Assembly (NCBI GenBank): GCA_036567085.1
Contig: DATCVG010000080.1
Location: 1-35,603 of the forward strand
Reading direction: 5' to 3'
From: Methylopumilus sp036567085
GTDB lineage: Bacteria > Pseudomonadota > Gammaproteobacteria > Burkholderiales > Methylophilaceae
Length of the DNA: 35,603 bases
Each line of letters starts with the position of its first letter. Positions within the stretch are counted from its first letter, which is position 1. Under the pieces are notes generated by a model that saw only the letters and a program-made list of their open reading frames with translations, was not told the DNA's origin and did no database searches. Of the stretch, positions 7,284 through 15,040 are shown piece after piece. Position numbers and translations under genes: made by a program.

Positions 7284-8701
7284 ATTTTTTTAGCATTATC
7301 AAGTGGGACTTGTAAAAGGGATTCAAAATCAAACCCTATTTTTAATAAAGCAATTTTATTTGTATAAAATCTTCGTTTATATTGCATGGTTATTAATTTT
7401 TGTTGTGTTAATTCTAAACGGTCTATTTCACCTTGACTAAACTTACTTTCAATTGATTTTTCATATTCAGCCGCAGAGGAGAAATCTTCAACATCTTTTC
7501 TAACCATATCTTTAGCAATTGTATAATTATCACGTAATTTTGATATTTCATTCACAATAGAAGTCTGCATTTTTTCTATTTGTAACCCTTCAATATCTCT
7601 TAGATTTTTAGCTTCCTCAACTAAATATTTATTTTTTTCAATCGTTGGGATTATGGACGTGATGCCAAGCAGCCAACGACCTAATCCATAATCAAACATA
7701 TACCCTGGTGAAAACCTAATATCAGGATATTGATTTGCGATATTTAACTTTAATTGTGATTCAGAAACTGCATATTTTGCGAGAGCAATTCGTAAGTCAA
7801 TACGATTAAATAAACCAAGGCTAATAATATCTTGTTGCTTATTTTCGTCATCAAGTATTGTATTAAAGCTTTGAATTTGTTCGTCAAGATTTATTGTCGC
7901 TATTCTCATTGTATTTATTTTTTCTGAAGAAAGACCAATGATTGACGCTAATTTCAATTTTGTTTCATTGAATTGATACTGCTCCTCATTCAATTTTTGA
8001 ATATTTTTATTAAGTTCAATTTGATTAAAATTACTATCTACCGAGGAAGTTAATCCTTGTGATTTTCTTTTTCTTACCATATTTAAAATTTCACTTTGCA
8101 ATTTAATTTCATTCCTTAAAATTTGGAGATTAAGGAGATGTTGCTGATAGCGAATAAAATTAAAAGTAAGCTCTGATTTAATATCCCATGCAAGCTTTCG
8201 TAGCTCAAGTCTCTTGACTAATGACTGATTGATAGCTTTTTCTTGTCGAATCTTTGCTTTATCTGCTGTTTCAAATAAGGTAGTTATATTCAAACCAATA
8301 GCATTTTTTGATTCTTCGAATGTGCCTGTAGTTTGTCTTCCAGTTTCAATTCCCAAGGAAGATGCTGCTTTAATTGGGGCAACTACTTCTTGAATTTTTG
8401 CTATATCCCATTCTTTTTTGGCAATCTCGATTTTGGGGTTAAAAAAGAGCGCACATAGGATAAGTTCTTTTAAACCCCATTCTTTGATAGGTAAGTGATC
8501 ATTATTTATACCTTGATTATTTAAAAAAGACTTAAATGAGGGAGATTCTGGATCTTTCTCGATAATTTGATCTATCATTTTTTCATTGTTTAGAGGCTTA
8601 GTTTCGTAGGTTTTAAAGCTACAACTGCTGAGAAATAGGGCTATAAAACCTGCCAAAAGCAACGAATTAAAAAACTGTAATTTAGATGCTTTGATTTTCA
8701 A
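7280..8701 (-). CDS. TolC-family outer-membrane efflux lipoprotein
   Basis: Forms the outer-membrane and periplasmic exit duct of the efflux system. The 473 residues start with a lipoprotein signal peptide: basic n-region (KIKASK), hydrophobic core, then the lipobox LSSC with Cys27. The rest is rich in long amphipathic helices with alternating charged heptads, such as the regions near 150-260 and 365-470, as expected for the two repeated halves of TolC-type channels. It is the first gene of the operon. The start codon is TTG (8701-8699 on the minus strand): the reading frame is closed 21 bases upstream by a stop and the next Met is far inside the mature protein. No Shine-Dalgarno is visible; a 9-bp inverted repeat ends three bases before the start. 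Confidence 0.85.
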   Translation of the reverse strand: MKIKASKLQFFNSLLLAGFIALFLSSCSFKTYETKPLNNEKMIDQIIEKDPESPSFKSFLNNQGINNDHLPIKEWGLKELILCALFFNPKIEIAKKEWDIAKIQEVVAPIKAASSLGIETGRQTTGTFEESKNAIGLNITTLFETADKAKIRQEKAINQSLVKRLELRKLAWDIKSELTFNFIRYQQHLLNLQILRNEIKLQSEILNMVRKRKSQGLTSSVDSNFNQIELNKNIQKLNEEQYQFNETKLKLASIIGLSSEKINTMRIATINLDEQIQSFNTILDDENKQQDIISLGLFNRIDLRIALAKYAVSESQLKLNIANQYPDIRFSPGYMFDYGLGRWLLGITSIIPTIEKNKYLVEEAKNLRDIEGLQIEKMQTSIVNEISKLRDNYTIAKDMVRKDVEDFSSAAEYEKSIESKFSQGEIDRLELTQQKLITMQYKRRFYTNKIALLKIGFDFESLLQVPLDNAKKI

Positions 8702-8704
8702 TTT

Positions 8705-8750
8705 ATGTCGTAAAAGTCGGATTTAAATAATTTGAAAGAAGTTACGACAT
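8705..8750 (-). promoter_or_regulatory. 9-bp inverted repeat at the start of the efflux operon
   Basis: ATGTCGTAA (8705-8713) and TTACGACAT (8742-8750) form a perfect 9-bp inverted repeat with a 28-bp spacer, ending three bases before the TTG start of the outer-membrane component. As DNA the half-sites are 37 bp centre to centre; as RNA the stem would enclose the whole initiation region. Either an operator or an mRNA control structure is possible. Confidence 0.4.
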
Positions 8751-8763
8751 CTTAAATCAAAAT

Positions 8764-8789
8764 ATCAATGTATTTCATTGATTCATTGA
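8764..8789. promoter_or_regulatory. CATTGA repeat cluster between efflux operon and tRNA-Leu
   Basis: ATCAATG-TATTT-CATTGAT (8764-8782) is a perfect 7-bp inverted repeat with 5-bp spacer, and a further CATTGA follows at 8784-8789, eight bases from the start of the previous one. Three copies of one half-site in 26 bp, 63 bp upstream of the efflux operon start, look like regulator binding sites. No candidate regulator gene is in the window. Confidence 0.35.
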
Positions 8790-8816
8790 ATTATTCCTTT
8801 TCGATAAAGACTAACT

Positions 8817-8827
8817 TGTTATAAAAT
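8817..8827 (+). promoter_or_regulatory. Extended -10 promoter of tRNA-Leu
   Basis: TG-T-TATAAA (8817-8825) is an extended -10 element with a weak upstream hexamer (TTTTCG, 16 bp spacing). The initiation region is GC-rich (AGGGC), as in stringently controlled stable-RNA promoters. Transcription would start about 35 bp before the tRNA. Confidence 0.5.
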
Positions 8828-8841
8828 AGGGCTAAATTTTT

Positions 8842-8853
8842 GTTATATATAAC
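8842..8853. promoter_or_regulatory. 12-bp AT palindrome before tRNA-Leu
   Basis: GTTATATATAAC is a perfect 12-bp palindrome 13 bp upstream of the mature tRNA, flanked by T runs. It could fold in the tRNA precursor leader or serve as a -10-like element for the opposite strand (efflux operon). The function is unknown. Confidence 0.2.
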
Positions 8854-8866
8854 TTTTTTAATCATT

Positions 8867-8951
8867 GCGAGAGTGGCGGAATTGGTAGACGCACTGGATT
8901 TAGGTTCCAGCGCCGCAAGGCGTGAGAGTTCGAGTCTCTCCTTTCGCACCA
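8867..8951 (+). tRNA. tRNA-Leu (anticodon UAG)
   Basis: The 85-nt cloverleaf has acceptor stem GCGAGAG/CTTTCGC (one G-T pair), anticodon stem CTGGA/TCCAG with loop TTTAGGT and anticodon TAG at 8901-8903, and the long variable arm expected of class II leucine tRNAs. The TTCGAGT T-loop is present and the 3' CCA is encoded. It reads CUA and other CUN codons. Only 28 bp without a terminator separate it from tig, so it is probably the first unit of the tig transcript. Confidence 0.97.
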
Positions 8952-8979
8952 TCGATATAAATTTTAGGGAATTTTAAGT

Positions 8980-10293
8980 ATGGCTACAGCAGTGGAAACA
9001 TTAAGTAACTTGGAAAGACGTATTACGGTTAAAGTGCCTGTTGAACCTCTTCAAAAAGAGATGTCTAGTCGTTTTCAACGTTTAACGCGAACAGCAAAAA
9101 TCCCTGGTTTTAGACCTGGCAAAGCACCGCTAAAAATGATTGAACAACAATATGGTCCCCAAATCAAAGAGGAGGTTTTTGCTGAGGCGATTGAAACTTC
9201 TTTTGGCCAAGCTATTCAGGAAAATAAGTTACGTGTTGCTGGCATGCCGAATATTCAACATAAACCGCTGAATCAAGTTCACGATGATTTTGAATATACT
9301 GCGACATTTGAAGTTTTCCCAGAAGTTACTTTGGCTGATTTTAAAGCTGCTTCTATTGAAAAGCCTGAGGCTCAAATTACTGACCAAGATGTTAATAAAA
9401 CAATTGATGTTTTACTCAAACAGCGAGCGCAATTTATTGAAACGAAAGAGGCCGCCGCTAAGGGCGATCGACTCACTCTAACCCTTACATCTTTTATCAA
9501 CGATAAACAGGTTGAAACTACAGGTGACAAACCTATTCAAATTATCTTAGGCGATAATTCTCGCTTTGCTATTTTTGATGATCATCTAATTGGTGGTAAA
9601 GAAGGGGAGTCTAAAACATTCGAAGTGAACTATCCAGAAACACATAACCCTAAAGAATTAGCAGGAAAAAAAGTTCAATACAACGTGAAATTTATTGTAA
9701 TTGCAAAACCTAAACTGCCAGAAGTGAATGCTCAATTTGCACAATCCCTCGGAGTAGCAGACGGTGACGTGAATAAAATGCGAGAGGAAATCAAACAAAG
9801 CTTAGAGGAAGAGTTAGATAAAAGAATAAAAATAAAATTAAAAGAACAAGTCTTTACTCATTTGTTAGATAGCTGTCAGGCAGATTTGCCTAAAGCGCTT
9901 ATAAATGTTGAAATTAATCGTATGGCTCAGTCAACTTACGCAAATTTAAAGCAACGTGGAGCTGATTTAAAACAATTTAAATTAGAGCCGTCAATGTTTG
10001 AAGAGCAAGCTAAAAAAACATGTAAGCTTAGATTAATATTAGCGGAGATTGTTGATAAAAATAATTTAAGAGCAACACCTGACCAAATCAAGACTATGGT
10101 GAATGAATTTGCTCTTAATTTCGATGATACCAATGAGGCAGTGAAGTGGTTTTATGCAGAACCATCGAGACTTGAAGAGCCAACAGCACTTGCGACCGAA
10201 TCTAATGTGGTTGATTGGTTTATGAATCAATGCAAAGTACAAAATAAAAAAACAACGTTTGATGAGCTTATGACTGGATCAGCTAAGACATAA
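8980..10293 (+). CDS. tig: Trigger factor (ribosome-associated chaperone/prolyl isomerase)
   Basis: Binds nascent chains at the ribosome exit tunnel and helps folding; it also has peptidyl-prolyl isomerase activity. The 437-residue length is normal. The ribosome-docking signature GFRPGKAP is at 43-50 in the N-terminal domain. The FKBP-like PPIase domain follows (about 155-240), then the long alpha-helical C-terminal chaperone arms (about 255-425). The start has AGGGA about nine bases upstream. The gene heads the conserved folding/proteolysis block and ends 2 bp before clpP. It likely shares the tRNA-Leu promoter, since no separate promoter is evident in the 28-bp gap. Confidence 0.97.
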   Translation: MATAVETLSNLERRITVKVPVEPLQKEMSSRFQRLTRTAKIPGFRPGKAPLKMIEQQYGPQIKEEVFAEAIETSFGQAIQENKLRVAGMPNIQHKPLNQVHDDFEYTATFEVFPEVTLADFKAASIEKPEAQITDQDVNKTIDVLLKQRAQFIETKEAAAKGDRLTLTLTSFINDKQVETTGDKPIQIILGDNSRFAIFDDHLIGGKEGESKTFEVNYPETHNPKELAGKKVQYNVKFIVIAKPKLPEVNAQFAQSLGVADGDVNKMREEIKQSLEEELDKRIKIKLKEQVFTHLLDSCQADLPKALINVEINRMAQSTYANLKQRGADLKQFKLEPSMFEEQAKKTCKLRLILAEIVDKNNLRATPDQIKTMVNEFALNFDDTNEAVKWFYAEPSRLEEPTALATESNVVDWFMNQCKVQNKKTTFDELMTGSAKT

Positions 10294-10295
10294 TT

Positions 10296-10913
10296 ATGGC
10301 TTACACACCACCAAATAATTTAGGCTATGTGCCAATGGTTATTGAGCAAAGCGGCCGAGGCGAGCGCGCATATGATATTTACTCCCGACTTTTAAGAGAG
10401 CGCGTGGTTTTCCTAGTTGGGCCTGTCGATGATATGACAGCAAATGTCATTGTTGCTCAGTTACTTTTTCTAGAAGCTGATAATCCTGATAAAGATATTT
10501 CCTTATATATTAATTCTCCAGGTGGATCAGTCACTGCAGGAATGGCAATTTATGACACAATGCAATTTATCAAACCTGATGTAAGCACCTTATGTATAGG
10601 GCAGGCAGCCAGTATGGGGGCATTATTGCTTGCTGCTGGAGAAAAAGGAAAACGTTTTTGTTTACCTAATTCAAGAGTCATGATTCATCAGCCTCTAGGT
10701 GGATTTCAAGGACAGGCATCTGATATAGAAATTCATGCAAAGGAAATTTTATTTTTGAAAGAAAAACTAAATCAAATTCTAGCAAATCACACTGGTCAAA
10801 CACTTAAAAAAATTGCAGCCGATACTGATAGAGATAACTTTCTCAGCGCTGAGCAATCAGTTGATTATGGTATGGTCGACCAAGTAATTTCAAAGAGATC
10901 ACAAGTAGTTTAA
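10296..10913 (+). CDS. clpP: ATP-dependent Clp protease proteolytic subunit
   Basis: Serine peptidase that forms the double-heptamer chamber of ClpXP/ClpAP in the cytoplasm. The catalytic triad is visible: Ser106 in GQAASMGA, His131 in MIHQP and Asp180 in DTDRDNF. Other family motifs are YINSPGGSV (71-79) and the axial-loop region YDIYSRLL (26-33). The 205-residue length is typical. The N-terminal residues before VPMVIEQ are probably a short propeptide. The gene starts 2 bp after tig and lies 8 bp before clpX, its ATPase partner, so the three genes are almost certainly one transcript. Confidence 0.98.
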   Translation: MAYTPPNNLGYVPMVIEQSGRGERAYDIYSRLLRERVVFLVGPVDDMTANVIVAQLLFLEADNPDKDISLYINSPGGSVTAGMAIYDTMQFIKPDVSTLCIGQAASMGALLLAAGEKGKRFCLPNSRVMIHQPLGGFQGQASDIEIHAKEILFLKEKLNQILANHTGQTLKKIAADTDRDNFLSAEQSVDYGMVDQVISKRSQVV

Positions 10914-10921
10914 ACTATATT

Positions 10922-12202
10922 ATGGCAACGAAAAGCGATAACGAAAAATTACTTTATTGCTCCTTTTGTGGCAAAAGTCAACATGAAGTAAAAAAACTAA
11001 TTGCAGGTCCTTCGGTATTTATATGCGACGAATGCGTTGATTTATGTAATGACATTATTAAAGAAGAAGTCAAAGGTGCATCAAAAGAGGTTAAAGATCA
11101 TGATCAACTTCCTTCGCCAAAAGAAATTTGCGATCAACTCGATGAACATGTTATTGGTCAAACAAGCGCTAAGAAAAGTTTAGCTGTTGCTGTTTATAAT
11201 CACTATAAAAGACTTAGGGATAGCAATTCCGAGTTAGATATTGAACATAAAGATGTTGAAATTTCAAAAAGTAATATTCTGCTAATAGGGCCTACAGGCT
11301 CTGGAAAAACTTTACTAGCACAAACGCTTGCAAAATTACTTGATGTTCCTTTTGTGATGGCGGATGCTACAACACTTACTGAAGCGGGTTATGTTGGCGA
11401 AGATGTTGAAAACATTATGCAAAAATTACTGCAAAAATGTGATTACGATATCGAAAAAGCCCAAAGGGGCATTGTATATATTGATGAAGTTGACAAAATT
11501 TCTAGAAAATCTGAAAACCCTTCAATTACAAGAGATGTCTCAGGTGAAGGCGTTCAGCAAGCACTTTTAAAACTAATTGAAGGTACTGTGGCCTCAGTTC
11601 CGCCTCAGGGTGGACGCAAACATCCAAATCAAGAATTTGTTCAGCTTGATACAACAAATATTTTATTTATTTGTGGCGGTGCTTTCGATGGCCTTGAGAA
11701 AATTATTAAACAAAGATCTGAAAAAGGCGGTATTGGTTTTGGGGCTCAAGTAAATAGTAAGGCAGATGCTAAAGTCATAGGGGATGTTATTAAAGATGTT
11801 GAGCCAGAAGATTTGATTAAATTTGGTTTAATTCCTGAGTTTATAGGAAGGCTTCCTGTAGTTGCAACGCTTGAATCTTTGAGTGAGAATGCCCTAGTTC
11901 AAATTCTGACTGAACCAAAAAATGCCCTCACTAAACAGTATATTAAACTTTTTGCTATGGAAGATGTATCTCTAGAATTTAGACCTTCAGCTTTAAGACT
12001 GATTGCGAAAAAAGCGCTTGAGAGAAAGACAGGCGCTCGAGGACTTCGTTCTATTATGGAACATGTCTTATTAGACACAATGTATGAATTACCCTCTATT
12101 CAAAATCTTGAAAAAGTTGTCATTGATGATGGCGTGATTGAACAATCAAATAAACCTATACTTTTATTTTCAGAAAAGAAACAAGTTTCAGGAAAAAAAT
12201 AA
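10922..12202 (+). CDS. clpX: ATP-dependent Clp protease ATP-binding subunit ClpX
   Basis: AAA+ unfoldase that recognises and feeds substrates into ClpP. The N-terminal zinc domain has Cys13, Cys16, Cys35 and Cys38. Walker A GPTGSGKT is at 123-130 and Walker B IVYIDEVDK around 184-192. The pore loop GYVGED lies just before Walker B, RKHPNQEF further on, and the IGFGA loop that docks onto ClpP follows. A sensor-2 arginine is in the ALERKTGARGLR segment near 363-374. The 426-residue length is standard. It follows clpP by 8 bp. The 83-bp gap to lon contains possible promoter elements, so lon may be partly independent. Confidence 0.98.
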   Translation: MATKSDNEKLLYCSFCGKSQHEVKKLIAGPSVFICDECVDLCNDIIKEEVKGASKEVKDHDQLPSPKEICDQLDEHVIGQTSAKKSLAVAVYNHYKRLRDSNSELDIEHKDVEISKSNILLIGPTGSGKTLLAQTLAKLLDVPFVMADATTLTEAGYVGEDVENIMQKLLQKCDYDIEKAQRGIVYIDEVDKISRKSENPSITRDVSGEGVQQALLKLIEGTVASVPPQGGRKHPNQEFVQLDTTNILFICGGAFDGLEKIIKQRSEKGGIGFGAQVNSKADAKVIGDVIKDVEPEDLIKFGLIPEFIGRLPVVATLESLSENALVQILTEPKNALTKQYIKLFAMEDVSLEFRPSALRLIAKKALERKTGARGLRSIMEHVLLDTMYELPSIQNLEKVVIDDGVIEQSNKPILLFSEKKQVSGKK

Positions 12203-12225
12203 GTTTCACTATTGGTCAGCAAGAC

Positions 12226-12259
12226 CTTGAAATATTATAAACTGACACAATATCCATAT
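12226..12259 (+). promoter_or_regulatory. Possible lon promoter with heat-shock-like boxes
   Basis: CTTGAAA (12226-12232) matches the sigma-32 -35 element, and CCATATTTA (from 12254) resembles its -10 element. The 21-bp spacing is longer than the usual 11-16, so they may not work together. TTGGTC (12213-12218) with TTATAA (12235-12240) at 16 bp is a competing housekeeping reading. lon is a heat-shock gene in related bacteria. Confidence 0.3.
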
Positions 12260-12285
12260 TTAATTAACGCTTATGAAAGCAACTA

Positions 12286-14703
12286 ATGGCTCAAGAAATT
12301 AAAATTATAAATTCACAACAAGATTTCATGCCGCTTCTTCCACTCAGGGATGTTGTTGTTTACCCTCATCTTGTGATTCCTCTTTTTGTCGGCCGAACAA
12401 AATCTGTAAAAGCACTTGAAATAGCATCTGACAAAGATAAGAAAATAATCTTAGTAGCACAAAAGTCTGCAAGTAAAGATGAGCCAGATGCTAAAGACCT
12501 TTACGAATATGGAACTGTAGCATCTATTCTTCAGATGCTGAAATTACCAGATGGCACTGTGAAAGTTTTAGTTGAAGGTTTAAGTCGCGTAAAAATTAGA
12601 GAAGTGATTGATCAGGAAGCTTGTTTTGTTTCACGCTTCGAAGAATTAAACATTCCTGAACCTAAAGATAAAGAATCGTTAGCATTAATGAGAACTGTAT
12701 TTTCACAGTTTGATCAATACGTTAAATTAAATAAAAAAATTCCTCCAGAAATTTTAACATCTCTTGCTGCTATTACAGATCCTGGCAGATTAGCAGATAT
12801 GATTGCAGCGCATCTTGCTTTAAAGCTTGAAGAGAAACAAACGATTTTAGAAACATTAAAAATTAAAAATCGCTTAGATCATCTTTTAAAGATCATGGAA
12901 TCTGAAATTGATATTCTTCAGGTAGAAAAAAGAATTCGCGGCCGTGTTAAGCGACAAATGGAAAAAAGTCAAAGAGAGTATTACCTGAATGAACAAGTTA
13001 AAGCTATCCAGAAAGAGCTGGGTGAGCAGGATGAAGGTGCAGATTTAGATGAACTTGAAAAACGAATTCAAGAAGCAGGTATGTCAAAAGAGGCTCTTGA
13101 TAAATCCACATCTGAATTTAAAAAATTAAAAATGATGTCGCCCATGTCTGCAGAAGCCTCAGTAGTGAGAAATTATATTGACACATTAATTGGTCTGCCA
13201 TGGCAGAAAAAAACTAAAATCAGTCGTGAATTATCCCTTGCGGAGAAGATTTTAGATGAAGACCATTACGGCCTTGAAAAGGTCAAGGAACGTATTATTG
13301 AGTATTTGGCTGTTCAACAAAGAGTGGATAAATTAAAAGCACCTATTTTATGTTTGGTGGGGCCTCCAGGCGTTGGCAAAACTTCATTAGGTCAAAGCAT
13401 TGCAAAGGCTGTGAACCGCAAATTTATTCGTATGGCTCTCGGTGGGGTGCGAGATGAATCTGAAATTCGCGGACATCGAAGAACTTATATTGGTTCTATG
13501 CCAGGTAAAATTTTACAAAGTATGAGTAAAGTAGGAGTGACCAACCCGTTATTTTTGCTAGATGAAGTGGATAAAATGGGCCAAGACTATAGAGGTGATC
13601 CAGCTTCAGCACTTTTAGAGGTTTTAGACCCAGAACAAAATCATACTTTTACAGATCATTATGTAGAAGTTGAATATGATTTATCTAATGTGATGTTTGT
13701 CGCAACAGCTAACTCAATGAATATTCCTGAACCACTTTTGGATCGAATGGAGATCATTCGTCTATCGGGTTATACAGAGGCAGAAAAGCTTAGCATTGCA
13801 ATGCAATACTTATTACCTAAGCAACTTAAAATGCATGGTTTAAAAAAATCTGAAATTAGCATTACCTCTAAAGTTGTAAGAGATATTATTCAATATTATT
13901 CGAGAGAAGCGGGCGTTAGAAAATTAGAACAAGAAATCTCTAAAATATGTCGAAAGGCAGTTAAGGAGTTATTGAGCAAAAAATCCCTCAAAAAAGTCAT
14001 TGTGAATAGTAAGAATTTAGAGGCTTATCTAGGTGTTAAAGTCTACGACATCGGACTTGCTTCAAAGAAAAACCAAATAGGTCAAGTGACGGGACTTGCT
14101 TGGACTCAAGTTGGGGGTGAATTATTGACGATTGAAGCTGTGGTTTTGCCGGGTAAAGGAAAAACGATTATTACAGGAAAATTAGGCGATGTCATGCAGG
14201 AGTCTATTCATGCCGCGATGAGTGTTGTAAGAAGTCGAGCTAAGAAGTTAGGTATCCCTGAGAATTTCTATGAAAAAAACGATATTCATATCCACTTACC
14301 CGAAGGCGCTACACCGAAAGATGGCCCAAGTGCGGGTATAGGCATTACCTCCGCCATTGTTTCTGCCTTAACTAATATTTCAGTGAGAGCAGATGTTGCT
14401 ATGACAGGTGAAATAACCCTAAGAGGTGAAGTTTTGCCGATTGGCGGACTGAAAGAAAAGCTTCTTGCAGCTCATAGAGGGGGTATTAAAACCGTCCTGA
14501 TTCCAGAGCAAAATGTCAAAGATTTAACTGAAATTTCTGACGAAGTTAAAAATACCTTAGAAATTCATCCTGTTCGTTGGATTGATGAAGTTTTAGAGCT
14601 AACTTTGACTAAAATACCTAAAAGTGCAGCTGCAAAGGACCAAAAATCTGTGCCTGTACCACATAAAAAAATCCCTAATATTACAAAAAACATCACACAT
14701 TAG
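12286..14703 (+). CDS. lon: Lon ATP-dependent protease
   Basis: Cytoplasmic AAA+ serine protease that degrades damaged and regulatory proteins. The domains in order are the N-terminal LON substrate-binding domain (about 14-205), a coiled-coil linker (about 205-300), the AAA+ ATPase with Walker A GPPGVGKT near 362-369 and Walker B FLLDEVDKM near 423-431, and the C-terminal protease domain. The catalytic dyad is Ser682 in DGPSAG and Lys725 in GGLKEK. The 805 residues compare with 784 in E. coli; the excess is a basic C-terminal tail of about 25 residues. The ATG has no strong ribosome site (AAAGCAACTA precedes it). It follows clpX, as is common in proteobacteria. Confidence 0.98.
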   Translation: MAQEIKIINSQQDFMPLLPLRDVVVYPHLVIPLFVGRTKSVKALEIASDKDKKIILVAQKSASKDEPDAKDLYEYGTVASILQMLKLPDGTVKVLVEGLSRVKIREVIDQEACFVSRFEELNIPEPKDKESLALMRTVFSQFDQYVKLNKKIPPEILTSLAAITDPGRLADMIAAHLALKLEEKQTILETLKIKNRLDHLLKIMESEIDILQVEKRIRGRVKRQMEKSQREYYLNEQVKAIQKELGEQDEGADLDELEKRIQEAGMSKEALDKSTSEFKKLKMMSPMSAEASVVRNYIDTLIGLPWQKKTKISRELSLAEKILDEDHYGLEKVKERIIEYLAVQQRVDKLKAPILCLVGPPGVGKTSLGQSIAKAVNRKFIRMALGGVRDESEIRGHRRTYIGSMPGKILQSMSKVGVTNPLFLLDEVDKMGQDYRGDPASALLEVLDPEQNHTFTDHYVEVEYDLSNVMFVATANSMNIPEPLLDRMEIIRLSGYTEAEKLSIAMQYLLPKQLKMHGLKKSEISITSKVVRDIIQYYSREAGVRKLEQEISKICRKAVKELLSKKSLKKVIVNSKNLEAYLGVKVYDIGLASKKNQIGQVTGLAWTQVGGELLTIEAVVLPGKGKTIITGKLGDVMQESIHAAMSVVRSRAKKLGIPENFYEKNDIHIHLPEGATPKDGPSAGIGITSAIVSALTNISVRADVAMTGEITLRGEVLPIGGLKEKLLAAHRGGIKTVLIPEQNVKDLTEISDEVKNTLEIHPVRWIDEVLELTLTKIPKSAAAKDQKSVPVPHKKIPNITKNITH

Positions 14704-14734
14704 CGTAAACCTAGCGTTGGTTGGGACTATGTTG

Positions 14735-14740
14735 TAAAAT
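14735..14740 (+). promoter_or_regulatory. Candidate -10 box for the tRNA-Val/tRNA-Asp pair
   Basis: TAAAAT sits 25 bp before tRNA-Val, followed by a GC-rich discriminator (AGCGGCC). The -35 region (TAGCGT at 17 bp) is poor. The arrangement resembles the promoter upstream of tRNA-Leu. Confidence 0.35.
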
Positions 14741-14765
14741 AGCGGCCTTACTAATGAGTGTGCAT

Positions 14766-14841
14766 GGGTGCTTAGCTCAGTTGGTAGAGCGTCGCCCTTA
14801 CAAGGCGAATGTCGGCGGTTCGACCCCGTCAGCACCCACCA
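14766..14841 (+). tRNA. tRNA-Val (anticodon UAC)
   Basis: The 76-nt cloverleaf has acceptor GGGTGCT/AGCACCC, D-loop AGTTGGTAGA, anticodon stem TCGCC/GGCGA, loop CTTACAA with anticodon TAC at 14799-14801, T-loop TTCGACC and an encoded CCA. It reads GUA and other GUN codons. It lies 62 bp behind lon and 18 bp before tRNA-Asp, so the two tRNAs are co-transcribed. Confidence 0.97.
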
Positions 14842-14859
14842 ATTTTAGTAATAAGTTTT

Positions 14860-14936
14860 GGAGTGGTAGTTCAGTTGGTTAGAATACCGGCCTGTCACGC
14901 CGGGGGTCGCGGGTTCGAGTCCCGTCCACTCCGCCA
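14860..14936 (+). tRNA. tRNA-Asp (anticodon GUC)
   Basis: The 77-nt cloverleaf has acceptor GGAGTGG/CCACTCC, anticodon stem CCGGC/GCCGG, loop CTGTCAC with anticodon GTC at 14894-14896, T-loop TTCGAGT, and CCA encoded at 14934-14936 after the G discriminator. It reads GAC and GAU. It is the second tRNA of the pair and is followed by a terminator. Confidence 0.97.
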
Positions 14937-14944
14937 ACATTATT

Positions 14945-14971
14945 AAGGCGAATCCAAAGATTCGCCTTTTT
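14945..14971 (+). terminator. Rho-independent terminator after tRNA-Asp
   Basis: A 10-bp stem AAGGCGAATC (14945-14954) pairs with GATTCGCCTT (14959-14968) around a CAAA loop, followed by a T run to 14971. It is a clear intrinsic terminator ending the tRNA transcript. Confidence 0.9.
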
Positions 14972-15040
14972 ATTCACTCAGTAAGAACTTTTTGGTCGAA
15001 TTTTTTATCAAACAGCTAAAATGATATTAGGATAAATTCC

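Noticed and set aside
14599..14835. Minus-strand open frame of 78 codons across the lon end and tRNA-Val
   Set aside because: It is antisense to a conserved coding end and a tRNA gene; no family resemblance.
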